Source: Impatiens glandulifera
Lineage: Eukaryota > Streptophyta > Magnoliopsida > Ericales > Balsaminaceae
Reading direction: 5' to 3'
Length of the DNA stretch: 64,000 nucleotides
Assembly: GCF_907164915.1 (NCBI RefSeq)
Contig: NC_061869.1
Location: forward strand, 15,663,125-15,727,124
The position numbers were made by a program, and so were the translations under genes. The notes beneath the pieces were generated by a model, which was not told the origin of the DNA, ran no database searches, and was given only the letters and a program-made list of their open reading frames with translations. Positions 50,601 through 63,666 of this stretch are shown here, piece by piece (positions within the stretch are counted from its first letter, which is position 1; each line of letters opens with the position of its first letter).

Positions 50601-50942
50601 TTTCTCATGATTTGTTTACCTCTTACAAATATTTCTTTCCTATTGTCTTCTTGTCTACAATTTTCCCTCTTAGTTCGTTCTTTGAATATCAGGTAACTCG
50701 TACTTCTTTCACCTCAAACTTAGCATTAATTCGTACCAACAAGAATTACAACTTGGACATCTTTTGGAAACCTCCATAGAACTTATCAAGAACCCTCCAA
50801 GGATCATCCAAGCTCTTCAACTTCCTCTCCTCTCGAATAACCTCGCTCTGATACCACTTGTTGGAATATCAAGAGATAAAGTATCCCTTAATACAAGAAA
50901 AACAACAACACCAAACAATTACGAAACAAAAGAAAACAACTA
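47648..50942 (-). mobile_element. Decayed copia element, minus strand
   Basis: The right (5') LTR begins at 50859 and is truncated near 50942. It repeats the left (3') LTR at 47648 to about 48170 (TGTTGG...GATAAAGTATC against TGTTGGG...GATGAAGTATC). A primer site AGTGGTATCAGAGC lies at 50845-50858 and a polypurine tract AGGTGGAGGG at 48171-48180, both on the minus strand. A gag zinc knuckle with two stops (CFRC, HFKKDC) is at about 50510-50560. The interior is otherwise unrecognisable. The short interior (about 2.7 kb) means most of pol is gone. Confidence 0.75.
48664..49035. repeat. About 60-bp minisatellite in the copia interior
   Basis: Six degenerate units of the type TCAAAATAAGATATCTATCG, then AAAACTGAGGACACCCAAGA, then an AACTTTCATCGTCTACTTCC-like end. 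A second set of longer repeats (about 125-150 bp, with GAGCCTC...AAGGTCTCATTC) follows at about 49300-49660. Neither encodes a recognisable protein. Confidence 0.7.
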
Positions 50943-51403
50943 ATTAAACTGTTATAATTAATGCTAATTAAGAAACTTATTAAACAAAAGATAATAACGT
51001 TTGGATCTTTAATACTAATTAAGACCCCTTTTAAACAAAAAAGATAATAACATCTATTTTTCAATTTTTTAACTAATTTTATTTTAAAAAATTATGACTT
51101 TTTACCATTGGTCAATTAACACTCTAATCAAGAAAATCTAAATTACAAGCTTGTTTGATTTTTGGTTATTTAGAATATTTTCCAATAATGATTGATCACT
51201 CACATATCTTAATAGAAATAAAAATAATTAAATTATCAAGCAAAAAGTCAAAATACCCACAAGAAAATTGAGCAATAGCAAACATTTTTTTCTTATGTTA
51301 CTATTGGTCCTAAAATAAAAGTAACATCAATCAATTGTATTTATAGAGTAATAAAAGGCGACGAAAGCAATATTAACGCCTAGAAACGGATCCAAATATC
51401 GAT

Positions 51404-51692
51404 CAGGGTCGGCCCTAGGTAAGACAACTTATGCAGTTGCATAGGGCCCCACTTTTATAGGGTCCCATTTTTTAATATTTAATAATATTATATGATTAAT
51501 CTTATTTTTATTTCTTTTTTTCACTTTTAATATTAAATATATATTATACAATATATATAAATAACTTTTTTTTAATCTCTTATTTTCGTATTATCATTTA
51601 TATTTAATTTATATTATTAATTTCTTTTTACTATTTTAAGGACCCAAAATTTTGTATTTGCATTGGGCCTCAAATTCTTAGGGCCGACCTTG
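51404..51692. mobile_element. hAT-type MITE, 289 bp
   Basis: Terminal inverted repeats CAGGGTCGGCCCTA (left) and CAAGGTCGGCCCTA (right, complemented), 13 of 14 bases. Flanked by ATATCGAT (51396-51403) and ATATTGAT (51693-51700), an 8-bp target duplication with one C/T difference, as hAT elements make. The interior is AT-rich and non-coding. Its left end resembles the element at 27659. Confidence 0.85.
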
Positions 51693-51700
51693 ATATTGAT

Positions 51701-54700
51701 GATATTGACTTAAACGATGAAAAATTGAGCAACAATGAAGATATTTAAGATCGATATTTAAGACCAAATAATTAAAAAAGAAATACGGCATACTTCTTTT
51801 AAATATCCATTTAATTGAAAAAATTGCTTAAATTCAACCCAAAAAAAAAATATAATCATAGTAAATATTAATTCAAATAACTCAACATCCAACACTTTTG
51901 AGAATATTGATGAGAATTGTGTGATTGAGTGCCGGATCAATATTGATATAAAAATATATATGTTGACTTTTGGATTAGATAAGATTAATGGATCACATGA
52001 TTCAAACTTTCAGATTTTAGGTAGCTATTTTGATTCTGTTCTTACATCTAGAGCTCGTTTGATTGATGTTGATTTCTTTTTTAAATTATATCTCATTTTT
52101 ATAAATTATATCTTTATAATTTATAAATTATGGCATCACTAACATTTTAACAATTAGATAACTTATTTTATCAGTTAAAATATTAAAATATAATTACTAT
52201 AAATTTTATCGAAGAAGACATTTTGAACAAAATCCCCCCAAAACCCTAAAACAACCAATATGGACACAAGCCCTAGATAATTTATATAATCATCCGACAT
52301 GGACATGTGAATAAATTGTGTCTGCATAATCAATTTGTTACAATAATTTTAACAAATAAGTTATCACGTTTAAATAAAATCAAGCACACATATATTTTTA
52401 ACAAATACGAGTTCAATAATTTAAAATAAATAAAAAATATACACTTGAGCAATTAAATGTATCACACTATACATTGTTTCTGATTGAAGTTATTTTAATA
52501 ATCTAAAGAGAGAAAATAAATAATCATTGATAATGATTTTAAAGAGATGGAAATATTTTTGGTAATAATTTAAATGGTACATATTAATATATAATAATAA
52601 AAAATAATAATTTAAAATAATAGCTAGTTTGGATAATAAATTTTTTGATGTGATTATGAGAAAAATAATGAAATGATATTTAATTGGTTTGAGTCAAGGC
52701 TGTCAAAATCTCGTGTTAACTCTTAAAATTTTACGATTTTACGACTTTAGATAAGCTTAACGAATTTGATTTTAAATAAACTCTTAAATAAGTAAACTCT
52801 TACGATTTTAATTTATGATAATAAGATTTTACGATTTTACGAGTTTATAAATAATTTCGATTTTACGATTTTACGTTAAAATAAATAAATTTATATTTAT
52901 AAATTAAAAAAAGTTGTTATTTATTTAAATTAATTAATATAATTAATTTTGTAAATATAATTTTTTTATAGTGTTATTTACTCATTATTTTTTATTATTA
53001 ATTTTATATTTAAATATTAAAATTTTTAAAATTAGTTAGGTATAAAATAATTAATTATATATGTAAGTAATAATAATATATAACTAATGTTTTTTCAAAT
53101 TAAACTATTACGATTTCAAGTAAACTCTAGATTTTACGAGTTTACAATTGACTATTGATTTTACGTAAATTCTCGATTTTCACAGCCTTGGTTTGAGTTA
53201 TTTAAATAACCCAAATTGAAAAACTAACATATTTTTATATAATTTTTGCAATCGAAAATAAATTAGATACTGTATATGTAAATGATTACTTAAAGCAAAT
53301 AAAGTGGAGTGAAGAAAATGAATGAAACTTTCATATAGTTTTAATGATTATGATTCAATAATTGTCAAAATAAAAAAGAAATTTAGAAATGTTTATTACC
53401 CAAATAAGAAATGTAACCTTTCTTTTCTAAACAAGATAGTAAAGAAAACACGTGGGTGTGTTGTGTCAGCCAAAATTAAACAAATTGGGGGGTTTGTCTG
53501 GATGCACTTTTTAGATTAACAAGACAAGATGTTACAATAATAATAATAATAAAAAAAAGTAAAATTGATTTTACTAGCTAATTACCATATTATTTATACT
53601 TACAACCAGACAAAATCATTGACTGTCTCGTTGAATTCATTATTGTCCCGTATAAAGTTATATATCAATCATATCATATCAATCTATTTATAAGAAGATC
53701 ATCTCTCTGACTCTCTTGCACATAATATGGACTACCATTGATGAAGATGTGTCTCATGAGATTTAACTTCTTTTTACCCTAGCTTATTTATACAAAGAAA
53801 ATCAAATAGTGAAAGATCGTTTGTGAATTGACATGTCAAGTGTATTGGCCAAATATTATATTTGTTATATTAAGAGTTTGATCTTGGGCTTTTTTGGAAT
53901 TTTTTGGTTGGTTATTTAAATATTTGGTAATAATTTGGATGTAAATAAAAATACTTTAAGGTATTAATATATGATAATAAAATAAAAAATAATAATTTAA
54001 AATATAGAGTATTTTAGTATTTTGACTAATAAATTGAATAATGTGATGAAGTATAAGGAGTGATATGATATTCTTTTTTTGTGTTCTGGATTTTGGGTTT
54101 GACTTTTTTTTTATAAAAAAAATTAATAGATGAGAGTGAAAATATTAAATAAAAAATATTTTGATATTTTAGTAAATAAAATGAGTGATGTGATAGATAA
54201 AATAAAATGAGTGAAAATATTAGGCTTTGAATAAAATTCTTAAAAGACAAATATCAAACAAGCTATAATTCTAGATGTAGGCTTGTTAGGATTGGTTTAT
54301 TTCAATAATATCATACATTTAGGGCTAATTTGATTAACTTATTCTCTCTAATTTATTGGTAAAATGCTCTTATGTGTGATAATATTTAGTTTATTTGAAT
54401 AGTTAATGTTAAGTCATGTGATACTCTTAAAACTTGTTTAATGTTGATTATTTGAGGGTTTTAGTGTGTTTTATTAGAAACTTTGTTCGATGAAAAAATA
54501 AGTTACTTATAAATTATAATGTATTTTTATTTAAAATTTGAATTTATGAAAATAAAGTAATGATATTTTAGTATTTGAAAGTCTAAAATGTCTATCAATA
54601 TCTAATTTTTTGGTTAGAGTGCTATTCATGGAGAAATTTTCACCGATAATAGATATATGCGGAAGAACATTATTATTGTGAGTCGTTATTTTATGTGTTA

Positions 54701-57700
54701 TAAAGTGGTAAAGACAATTTCTCATCTTTTATATTGTCACGTTGTGACAAATATTTAAAGTATTTTGTGGAATTTGACTAAAATCTAATGATTTATGTTA
54801 GAGACCGTTAGTGCTTATTAAGAGAAATGGACCGAGACGGTTAAAATAGCTAGCGAGGCTTACACGATGTATACTTGTCCATATAATTTTACGGTGAATT
54901 ATTTGATTGAAAGAAAACAAAGAACATTTAACAACCAAAGTGAAATTCATAATGACATCATCATGACAATATCGAAGATTAGATCCGAAAAACCTGTTGA
55001 TTAATTTGGGGACCTCATCGCTCTTCTTGAGGATTTTCGGGCCAATTAATTGTATTTTGTTTTTTAATTTTATGTTTTGTCGTTGTATTTAAACGGCTTT
55101 TATTTTAATTGAATGTATCATTTGAAAAAAATATTTTGATTAATAAATTTAATAATTTGAAAGATATATGATAGGATTGTTAGATTTTGGGTTAAAACAA
55201 AAAAAACACATCAAAGGAGTTATTAATTGTTCTAACTTATCGTTCTTATTTGATTTTCAAGTATGTTTGATTTTATTTATTTGTGGTAGTTTAGTTGTTG
55301 ACGTATACAACTTATTTATGTTTATAAGCTGTATCAAACTAGTCATTACTTATTCTTTAATTAGGGCTATTCTCATTTCATTTATATGCTTAAATAAGTT
55401 GTGATTGCCTAATAAATTATTAAGGTAACTTTAACGAATAAACCATCGTGAATGCGATCAAGAGTAACAAACACACCAAAACGATAAAGTTTTAAACAAC
55501 TTGAATACTATCAAATATATAATAAATTAGAGCGAATTAGCTGAATCAAACTAACATTATCTCATTAATCAAATTATTAAATAAAATATTAAACATTAAG
55601 TTACTAACAATTGTGACCAATTACTTAAGTTAAGGATTCTACTAATTAAGCTCAAAATTTCTCATTCATATCACAAATGATCGATTTAGCCTCAACTTAT
55701 CCTACAACACATGGTTCCAAAACCTAATAGATTTCCCATTTCCCAACACACTAACCTGCATAAATTTCCGAACCTGTCAGACTAATGTTCTGCCCCCACC
55801 TTCCACCTTCTTAATGAACTTTCTAGACCCATAATCTATCAATGAGTCAAGAACAATAGTAATCAAAGAAGTGAAAAAAACATCAATCATATAGGTAAAT
55901 GGATCTAAGAAGTCCGGATAGGTCAAATGTGATAAGCTAATCCAAATGGTCGAGATTCTTTAAAGAACTAAAGTCGGTGTGGCGTGGATCTGAATTCTAT
56001 TTCCTTTATCAAATTTTAACTCCGCCTTATTTGTTGGTCACATAATTTACTCCGCTAAGGTTTTCCCAATCAAATCTTCCATCATCCTTCACTAACAAAC
56101 AAATCGGCTGAGTCCATCGCTAAAGCACTCATTTTCACACAATATATACTTGTTACTTGTCTCTAGGCTATATTTCGATTGCAAACCAACGAGTCGGCCT
56201 ACTCTCCATTTGAACTATACCATCCATTTGTCCCCATTCCCCTCCTTTTCATTACACTCAAGGGAAATTCCCAATTAACCATATTTCTTTTCAATATTCT
56301 AACAATCCAAAACTTCTTACCACTATTTTTTACTATATTATCTAATTAATTGTCAATAATAAAAGCCAAATCAAAATGAATCTTCATTTAATCAATGTGC
56401 CTGGCCTACCCATCACCATTTTTTTTTGAAATAAAAGTGGGGTTATTAATTTAATTAGCACAATGAAAAGAGTGAAAAGGGCTTGGAAAATGTGGTATTT
56501 ATTGTTCGTACACTAAAAAAACATTGATTCTGAATAGGGAATCTGTTTTGAGGTACAATTGCAAAGGTGTTTTCAAAGTAGAGACTGTAGAGTGTATATA
56601 AAAGTTAGCAAAATTCATTACTAAAAAAAGGTTATAACAATGAACAAACTCCAATCTACAATATATATGGTAACAGAATAAAGAGCTCATTTGATTTAAT
56701 TATTATTATTTTGGTTTTCAAAAAACTCAATAAAAATCCCAAATAACCCAACAACAAAATTTTGTCACAAGTTGAGCCATATTAGCATTTCTTTATGTGA
56801 TTGTATATTTTCTTAGGTTTCTCTTTAGATCTGATTTCACTTTGTTTAAAATTTTATAAGTAATTAATGAATGATAAATTATAAAGTTAATTAACTATAT
56901 ATGTAAACCCATGACAAGGAAAACTCAATATCTGCAAAAGATTTATTTAATTTTATTTTTTTATAAAAATATTTCAAAATATTATTACGAAGGTAAAAAA
57001 TCATTACAAAAAACCGATTTAAAGGTGCTGGTAGAACAAAGTAAAATAACAATGAAAAAAATAATCTAGATAATGGTGTGTTATCAAATTTGCGGGTTCG
57101 TTTACATTGCATAAGACCAACTGATATTTGAAAGATCGATGACTGGTGTAGTAAACCCTTAATATCCTGAAGTATCTCTTCAGGTAACATATAAAAGAAT
57201 ATTAAAACAAAATTTATATAAATAATTGACAAATCTAAGCTAAAAAATAACAAGTAAATTAAGAGGCTAAAATTTCAAAATAAGAGAATTAATTATTTTA
57301 TCTGTTTGAATATATTGAAGTATGAAATAAATGTAACAAACCAATGCCAATTCTTCTTCTCTCATATTAAAGATTTGTAACAACAAACAAAGATACAACA
57401 AATTATTATATATATATTTTTTTATCAATGCCAAATACAAATATATGACAAAATTAAGCATCAATGACCAATATTAGACAAATCTTTGTAAACTAAACAA
57501 TAAGCTCATGAATCTAGAGAGATAGAAAGAGAGATAGTCTCATATATATATATATATAATCAGAATACCACCATTTTTCTCATGTAACATCCTCAAGCTG
57601 ATTATAAAAATTTGATGAGAAAAATGTGGGTATTCCGGGGAAGAGGATAAACATGGATATTAAAAAAAAAAAAATTGAATAGGCACAGCCCACAGGAACA

Positions 57701-57708
57701 GTTACTGA
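51701..57708. other. AT-rich intergenic region
   Basis: No gene supported. At 52690-53190 many GATTTTACGA-type phrases recur as a degenerate repeat. An ORF on the minus strand at 56891-57253 (120 aa, contains ILQDIKGLLHQSSIFQISVG) is longer than chance would suggest, but I recognise no domain and it is flanked by no clear gene signals. The part near 57480-57700 is probably the 3' flank of the CLE gene. Confidence 0.45.
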
Positions 57709-57993
57709 TCAATTATGAAGAGGATCTGGGCAACTGGGTACTCTTCTTTTGCTGTTCTTGAATCCTCCATTAGAAGTAGTAATATTGAGACCATGATGAC
57801 GCCCTAATCTTCTTGATCCGCCATTAAAGTACTTTTTGAGAAGATCTTCTTGGGTAAGGGTTTGTTTGGTTTTCTGATTTCTTCCTAAAGTGGATTCATC
57901 AGCCCAAATGTGTAGAACAGAGATTGTAAACAGAAGTGACAGAACAAGAACAAGACAACAGTAGTTTATTTTTTTCCACCGGAAAAAACACAT
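57709..57993 (-). CDS. CLE family peptide hormone precursor, 94 aa
   Basis: Secreted signalling peptide precursor of the CLAVATA3/ESR family; the mature 12-mer would bind leucine-rich-repeat receptor kinases at the cell surface. Single exon. Residues 12-31 are a hydrophobic signal peptide/anchor (YCCLVLVLSLLFTISVLHIW), followed by a variable, basic region, a conserved-looking LLKKYFNGG, and at the very C-terminus KRRVPSCPDPLHN. The last twelve, RRVPSCPDPLHN, fit the CLE motif: R1, V3, P4, P7, D8, P9, L10, H11, N12. Position 6, nearly always Gly, is Cys. Pro4 and Pro7 are the usual hydroxylation sites. Length is normal for the family. No member number assigned. Confidence 0.9.
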   Translation of the reverse strand: MCFFRWKKINYCCLVLVLSLLFTISVLHIWADESTLGRNQKTKQTLTQEDLLKKYFNGGSRRLGRHHGLNITTSNGGFKNSKRRVPSCPDPLHN

Positions 57994-58244
57994 GATTATA
58001 GTGAACGATCACTACCCACATGTAAATCTGGTGTTTGATTGAACACTTTCTGGATATTTTGGCATGAAAACGAAACGACTCTGTTTTTCTTTTTCTTTGA
58101 TGAATGATTTTCTCTCTCTAAAAGGGATGGAAATGAAGGCTAAAATGAGAGGTTGACGGCTAGAATAGGTTTAAATGAGAGAGAAGGGGAGGAGAGAGAA
58201 AGATAGGGTACAGAAAGATAGAGAGAGACATGCATGTGTGGGCC

Positions 58245-58250
58245 CACGTG
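58245..58250 (-). promoter_or_regulatory. G-box upstream of the CLE gene
   Basis: CACGTG about 250 bp upstream of the CLE start, within the only non-AT-rich part of the flank (GGGCCCACGTGATG). This is a bHLH/bZIP target motif. The nearby leader has GA-repeat stretches (GAGAGAGA, 58160-58225), common in plant promoters. Functional role inferred. Confidence 0.4.
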
Positions 58251-58393
58251 ATGAGAACATGTAGCAGACTTGACAGTCGAATAGTTATTTTTTTAAATAA
58301 TTATTTTATTTAATTAATGGGGAAGGAAATTTCTCTAAATTTTTATGAATACTTATTTTCAAACAAATGATGAAATTATTATTTTAGAGCTTG

Positions 58394-58490
58394 TTGGGTA
58401 GTGGTTTATTTAAATAAATCTCTTTTATTACAAAAATGTTTGGGTAGTGGTTTATTTAAATAAATCTCTTTTATTAAAAAATGTTTGATT
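58394..58490. repeat. Tandem 46-bp duplication
   Basis: TTGGGTAGTGGTTTATTTAA begins at 58395 and again at 58441, with nearly identical following sequence. Non-coding. Confidence 0.8.
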
Positions 58491-58849
58491 TTGAAAAGGT
58501 GGAATTTTTTAAATAAAAATTATGAAAAAAATATTAATATTTGATGATAAAATATTTTTTTTGTTTTTAAAATAAAAATTATTTTCCTATTTTAATTAAT
58601 TAATTAATTGTTGAGATAGTGTATTAAATTATTTTAATTATGGTGAATTCTTGAAAAAAATTCTAACCAAACATGGACCTGAGAAATATTTTATTAAATA
58701 AAATTTAAATTTTGAATTATTAAAATTTGAAAAAAACGATACTTTATACCAACTGATTAAATGTACATTTTTACTTTTAATTTTAAAAAAAATGTATTAT
58801 ATTTGTAAAAAATAAAACAATTTTTTCTCTATTCTAATTTACTAAAATC

Positions 58850-58855
<6 letters not shown>

Positions 58856-58892
<37 letters not shown>
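58856..58892. repeat. (TA)n microsatellite
   Basis: About 18 uninterrupted TA units in AT-rich DNA. Confidence 0.9.
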
Positions 58893-58896
<4 letters not shown>

Positions 58897-61800
58897 TTGA
58901 CCAACTCTAATTTACAAATAATAATATTATTTATAATAATATTAAAATAATATTTTAAAATTTTAAATTTAAAATAATAAAGAGATTAATTATCAAATTA
59001 GAGTTAATTATTGTGATAACTAAACTTGAGTTAGAAAAAATAAATAATAAATTTAAAATAATTTAAGATTAAAATATTATATTTATTTTACTCAAACTAA
59101 ACCCAAAAGGGTTGAAATTATTTAATTATAATTTAAACATAAAGTATGTTTAATTTATGATTTAAAATAATAAATAAATACCAAAAAAAAAAAAAAAGAA
59201 TGAACATAATTTTTTATTATGTTTCTAGAAATAATTTTTATAGAATTTTTGGTGAAGAAAAATAAAAGAGGGGTTAAATTTCGATTACAAATAACCTTTT
59301 ATTTAAAATAAAATTGATAATCGGGTGTAGTTGAAAATGAAAAATTAAATTGTAGTAGGATCCTAAGCTATTAGATGAGCGCCTGGGCATCATCCAATGC
59401 CTAGGAAGACGCCGCGCACCCCGCTGTAGTGGAGGCACGTGCGCACCTGGTCCACACAAAAGCAACTAACGGGACGTCAAGCCCATTAGCCGAAACACCC
59501 AAACACGGTCGAATCTCCAACGGACCTCCAACGACGCATTTTGTTTTTAAGCAAAACGACGTCGTTTTGACCATTCTTCTATACTGTTATAGGGGATTGC
59601 CGGAAACGCAATCGATCGTCGACGATCCTTCTAAAAGCTCAAGCTCATCCTTCAACCATCCTTATCCTCCCATGTTTTCCCATGTGATCGCCTTATCCTC
59701 GCCATCATTAGCCCTATACCTAGAATCTCCACCTTAGCCTAGAACTAGGCTACCAAAGATAAGATCGATTTAGGGATAAAAACTCCGGTGATCAAATTGG
59801 AGTTGAATTCATCCTCCTCGACTGACCTAGATTAATATAAACAGTCTCTAGGTTTTTCTCTTCCAATCCATCAAACAATTATCACATATTATAGACAATA
59901 TCAAAGAATCAAAAGATTCTGGCCAAACTGATTTTTGTGAAAATCATCTCCGGCGATCAAAAGCTTTGATCTAGGCTTCTAGAAAGCTTCTAACACATCA
60001 TTGGAGTGTTCTTCAACTATTTGTAAGCATCAAGAAGCTTTGTATTTAGATATGTGATTGAAAATTAGATTTTTCTAAGTTTGATCGGTTTGATATACTC
60101 TAGGGTTCAATTATATGATTTCTTTGTTTAGAATCATTTCTTAGATGTTATATGAACTTTCTATTAAAATAGTTTTGATCAAATCAATCTAAAATAAAAA
60201 AACGAAAAACTGTATTGAAAATCTGAATTTTTTGAAATTCATGTTCTTGAGCTTTAATCCTGAATTTTTGATTCAAATAGCTGTTAAACATGTTTGTAAA
60301 CATGTAAGGATGATTTCTAAATCATTATAACAACATCCCAATTATGTTTGATAAAATTGAAACTTTGAAAAAAATAAATTTGAATTTCGTTTTCAAAAGT
60401 TTTTACAGAGTTTGAATGATATTTTTGTTTTGGTTGTGTTCGACCATATTCATCATTTCAAAGCTAATGGAACAAGAATTAGACCTTAAGATGACATAAT
60501 CCAAAAGATCCTAATTTTTGACATAAAAATGTGTTTTTAGAAATTGATCTTTGTAGAAATCGATTGATCGTGATTAGGGTTACGACTTTTAATCCATACA
60601 ATCATATGGGTTGATTGCAACGTACTAATCACGATTCCATGATCTATATCAAAAGATACAAGACCTAAAACTCTTGCCCAATTCAAGAATACTCGATCTT
60701 CTTGGGACCTAGATGAGGACCGAGAATCTGAGAAAGAACCTAGACCAATGACCGATGTTCTTAAATCCAGACCAAGAGTTAGGATTGATATTCTTGAGTT
60801 GGAACCGAGACTTATGACCATTATTCTTGAGTTAGGACCGAGATTTAAGACTAGTGTTTTTGAGAAAGGACCGAGGAATCCGATCGAGGTTTCTAACCTT
60901 GAATCGAGAGGTCTGACCTGGGACTGAGCCTCCCAGGTCCACGACCGAGAAAGCTAGACTTGGGACTAAGCCTCCGAGGCCTAGGACCGAATTGCCTGAG
61001 CTTAGGACCGAGCCCTTTAGTCCCTGGATCGAGCACTCCGACTTTGAGACCAAGTCTCTCGAACCCAAGACCGAGCCTTCTAGATTAGCGGAACCACACT
61101 CCCAAGCCCTAATATAGACCACCTCGGTTTAGTCCGAGCCCAGATCGACAAAACCAGACCTAGACCCTAGGACTCCGGTCTTAAGGCATGTTTGGTTCCA
61201 ATTTTCAAAATTCAAAATTATTTTTGTAATTTTGGAACTCCAAACATTTTCAAATAATCCCAAAAGGTTAGAAAGTGATATTTAAATTCTTTTAGGATAT
61301 TTCCTAAACAAATATTTTGGCTAAGGACCAGTTTGGAATTTATTTTTAAATTATAACACTTTTCTGATATTTTTCAGTGTTTTTACTGAGTTTTATATCA
61401 ACACAATCGTAAGTACGCCCTTTTAAATAATTTTATACAATTATTTACGTAATCTAAACATATCATTGTTTAAGATCCCATACTACTAATTAAAAAAAAT
61501 AAATGTTATAAATAAATTTTGAAATAGCCAGACTTTTGCTTAAAAAAATAAAACCGTCATTTGACGGGCGTGGATGACATATAGCGAAATCCCTTTTCAG
61601 AGCGTAACTAAAAACCAAACCCTTATAGATACTCTAGTATAAAGTATATTTATCCACGTATATTTTACTGATTTTTCTAAAATCATTTGACGATTCTGTT
61701 TTCAAATAAATAATCTTTTAAATTAGTTATGTTTGATTAATTTAAACCGGATTTTGGTTAAATCATTTTTTAGCCCAAGATTATTAATTTCTAAAGCTCC

Positions 61801-62969
61801 CAGGTATTTTTAATTTATTTTAAAATAATATTTTCTTTTAAAAAGACGTTTGACACGTAAACCAATATTGAAACGCATCGAATCTCGAACCGTCCCGCGA
61901 TTCTCGTATTGCCGTGTGTCAATGACTCATGCTAAGCTACGAAATGGAATTCTTGGGAGTTACAATATTCAAAACGCAATCAACATATTAAAACGTTTTA
62001 ATTTTTTTTAAAAAAAATACATAATTTAATAAATAAATACGTTCAAAATGATAAACCAAACACAAAATTATGTTATTCCGAAGTTTTTTAAAAATAAATA
62101 CAACATCTATCTTTTATCGAATTTTCCTAATCTTTCTATAGTATTCACAATTTAAAACGGGTTAAACTTAAAAAAAGCTCAATTTAAAAAAATTTATGTT
62201 AAAACATCTCTAATATCATTCTATTGTTGTCACCAATTTTTTTATTAAATGAGAAGACTAATGTTTTTTTTTTCTATTTGAAAAAAGTTATAAATGACTT
62301 AAGTGATAATTCAAGTCTCATATTAGATATCATTAGATAAAAATAACTAAATTTATACAATCTAATAACAATCGTTCTAAAAGTTTTTTAATACACATAT
62401 ATGCCCATTTTAAACTATTGTAAATTGAATTAAATTAGTTTATACAAGAAAAATTATTTTTTACTAAAAAAATATTTTGATTTGAATTAATAAAATAATA
62501 TTTCAAAACATAAAAAAGAAGTAAATTATGTTGATTTTATAAGCAAAGTGAGACGTTACTTAAAAAATAATGATTTAAATGAAAATAAAATTAAGACGCC
62601 TAGGAAATTCAGATTGTATCATATCGCTGTGAAAGTTACACAACCAATAATAAAAAAAAAAATACAAGCAAAAACACAAAAAGAAAATTTTGACATTTTC
62701 CGTCCTAGTTCAAACTTAAATTGAACTGTAGAAATCGCTTACAAATAAGGTATAGTTGCGAAAATGTCACAATTTTCAAACACTACAATTTTTTATTTGA
62801 GTTTGAATATGTGTTTAGATACGAAATTACCTTTTTATAATTTTTTTAAAAATCAAATTTGTTAAATATTTTATTAGGATATGAATTTAGATGATATAAG
62901 ATTTTTAGAATAACTTAAATAAATATAAATTTATTGATTTATTTTCTTTAAACTCATTATTGACTCAAA
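58893..62969. other. Intergenic region with GACCGAG-rich repeat block
   Basis: No gene supported. At about 59350-59760 there is a G/C-richer patch with the palindrome AAAACGACGTCGTTTT (about 59555-59570); an ORF there (59429-59737) matches nothing I know. From about 60660 to 61110, eight or more degenerate units of about 30-45 bp share GGACCGAG, giving spurious minus-strand ORFs. The region 61840-61960 is G/C-richer and may be part of an LTR. A decayed retroelement is plausible but no domain is visible. Confidence 0.4.
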
Positions 62970-63580
62970 TCTATATATATAACGATGCTTAATTTTTAAA
63001 GTTTCCGAATTGCCGGGTCGAGAGATGTGGTTAATTTGGATATATATGTGAGAGTAAATTAATAGTTGGGTCGGATTGTGGGTTGACCCTCCCATAAACT
63101 TAAAACGGTTAAAAATGCTATAGGTATGGTTCGAACTTGCAACATAACAAAAACAAGTATAACACTTTAACCAACTAGGCTAATAATACTTTATATTATA
63201 AAATAAATACCAAATTTGATGAACGCGGGACATTTTAAAAATATAAGTTCAATTTTTTAACTAACTAATATATATATATATATATATATATATAATGATA
63301 CTTAATTTTTGAAGTGTCCGGATTGCCGGGTCGAGAGCTGTGGTTAATTTGGATATATATGTGAGAGTAAATGAATACTTGAGTTGAATTGTAGATTGAT
63401 ACGCCCATAAACTTAAAACGGTTAAAAATGATATAAGTATGGTTCGAACTTGCAACCTAACAAAACAAATACAACATTTTAACCAATTAAGCTAATAACA
63501 CTTTATATTATAAATTCAACACCAAATTTGATAAACGCGGAACATTTTAATAATATAAGTTCAACTTTTTAACTAACTAA

Positions 63581-63666
<86 letters not shown>

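Noticed and set aside
56891..57253. 120-aa minus-strand ORF downstream of the CLE gene
   Set aside because: Longer than most chance ORFs here, but no recognisable domain or splice context; left unannotated as a gene.
59429..59737. 102-aa ORF in a G/C-richer patch
   Set aside because: No domain recognised; the overlapping opposite-strand frame is also open, and the surrounding sequence looks repeat-derived.
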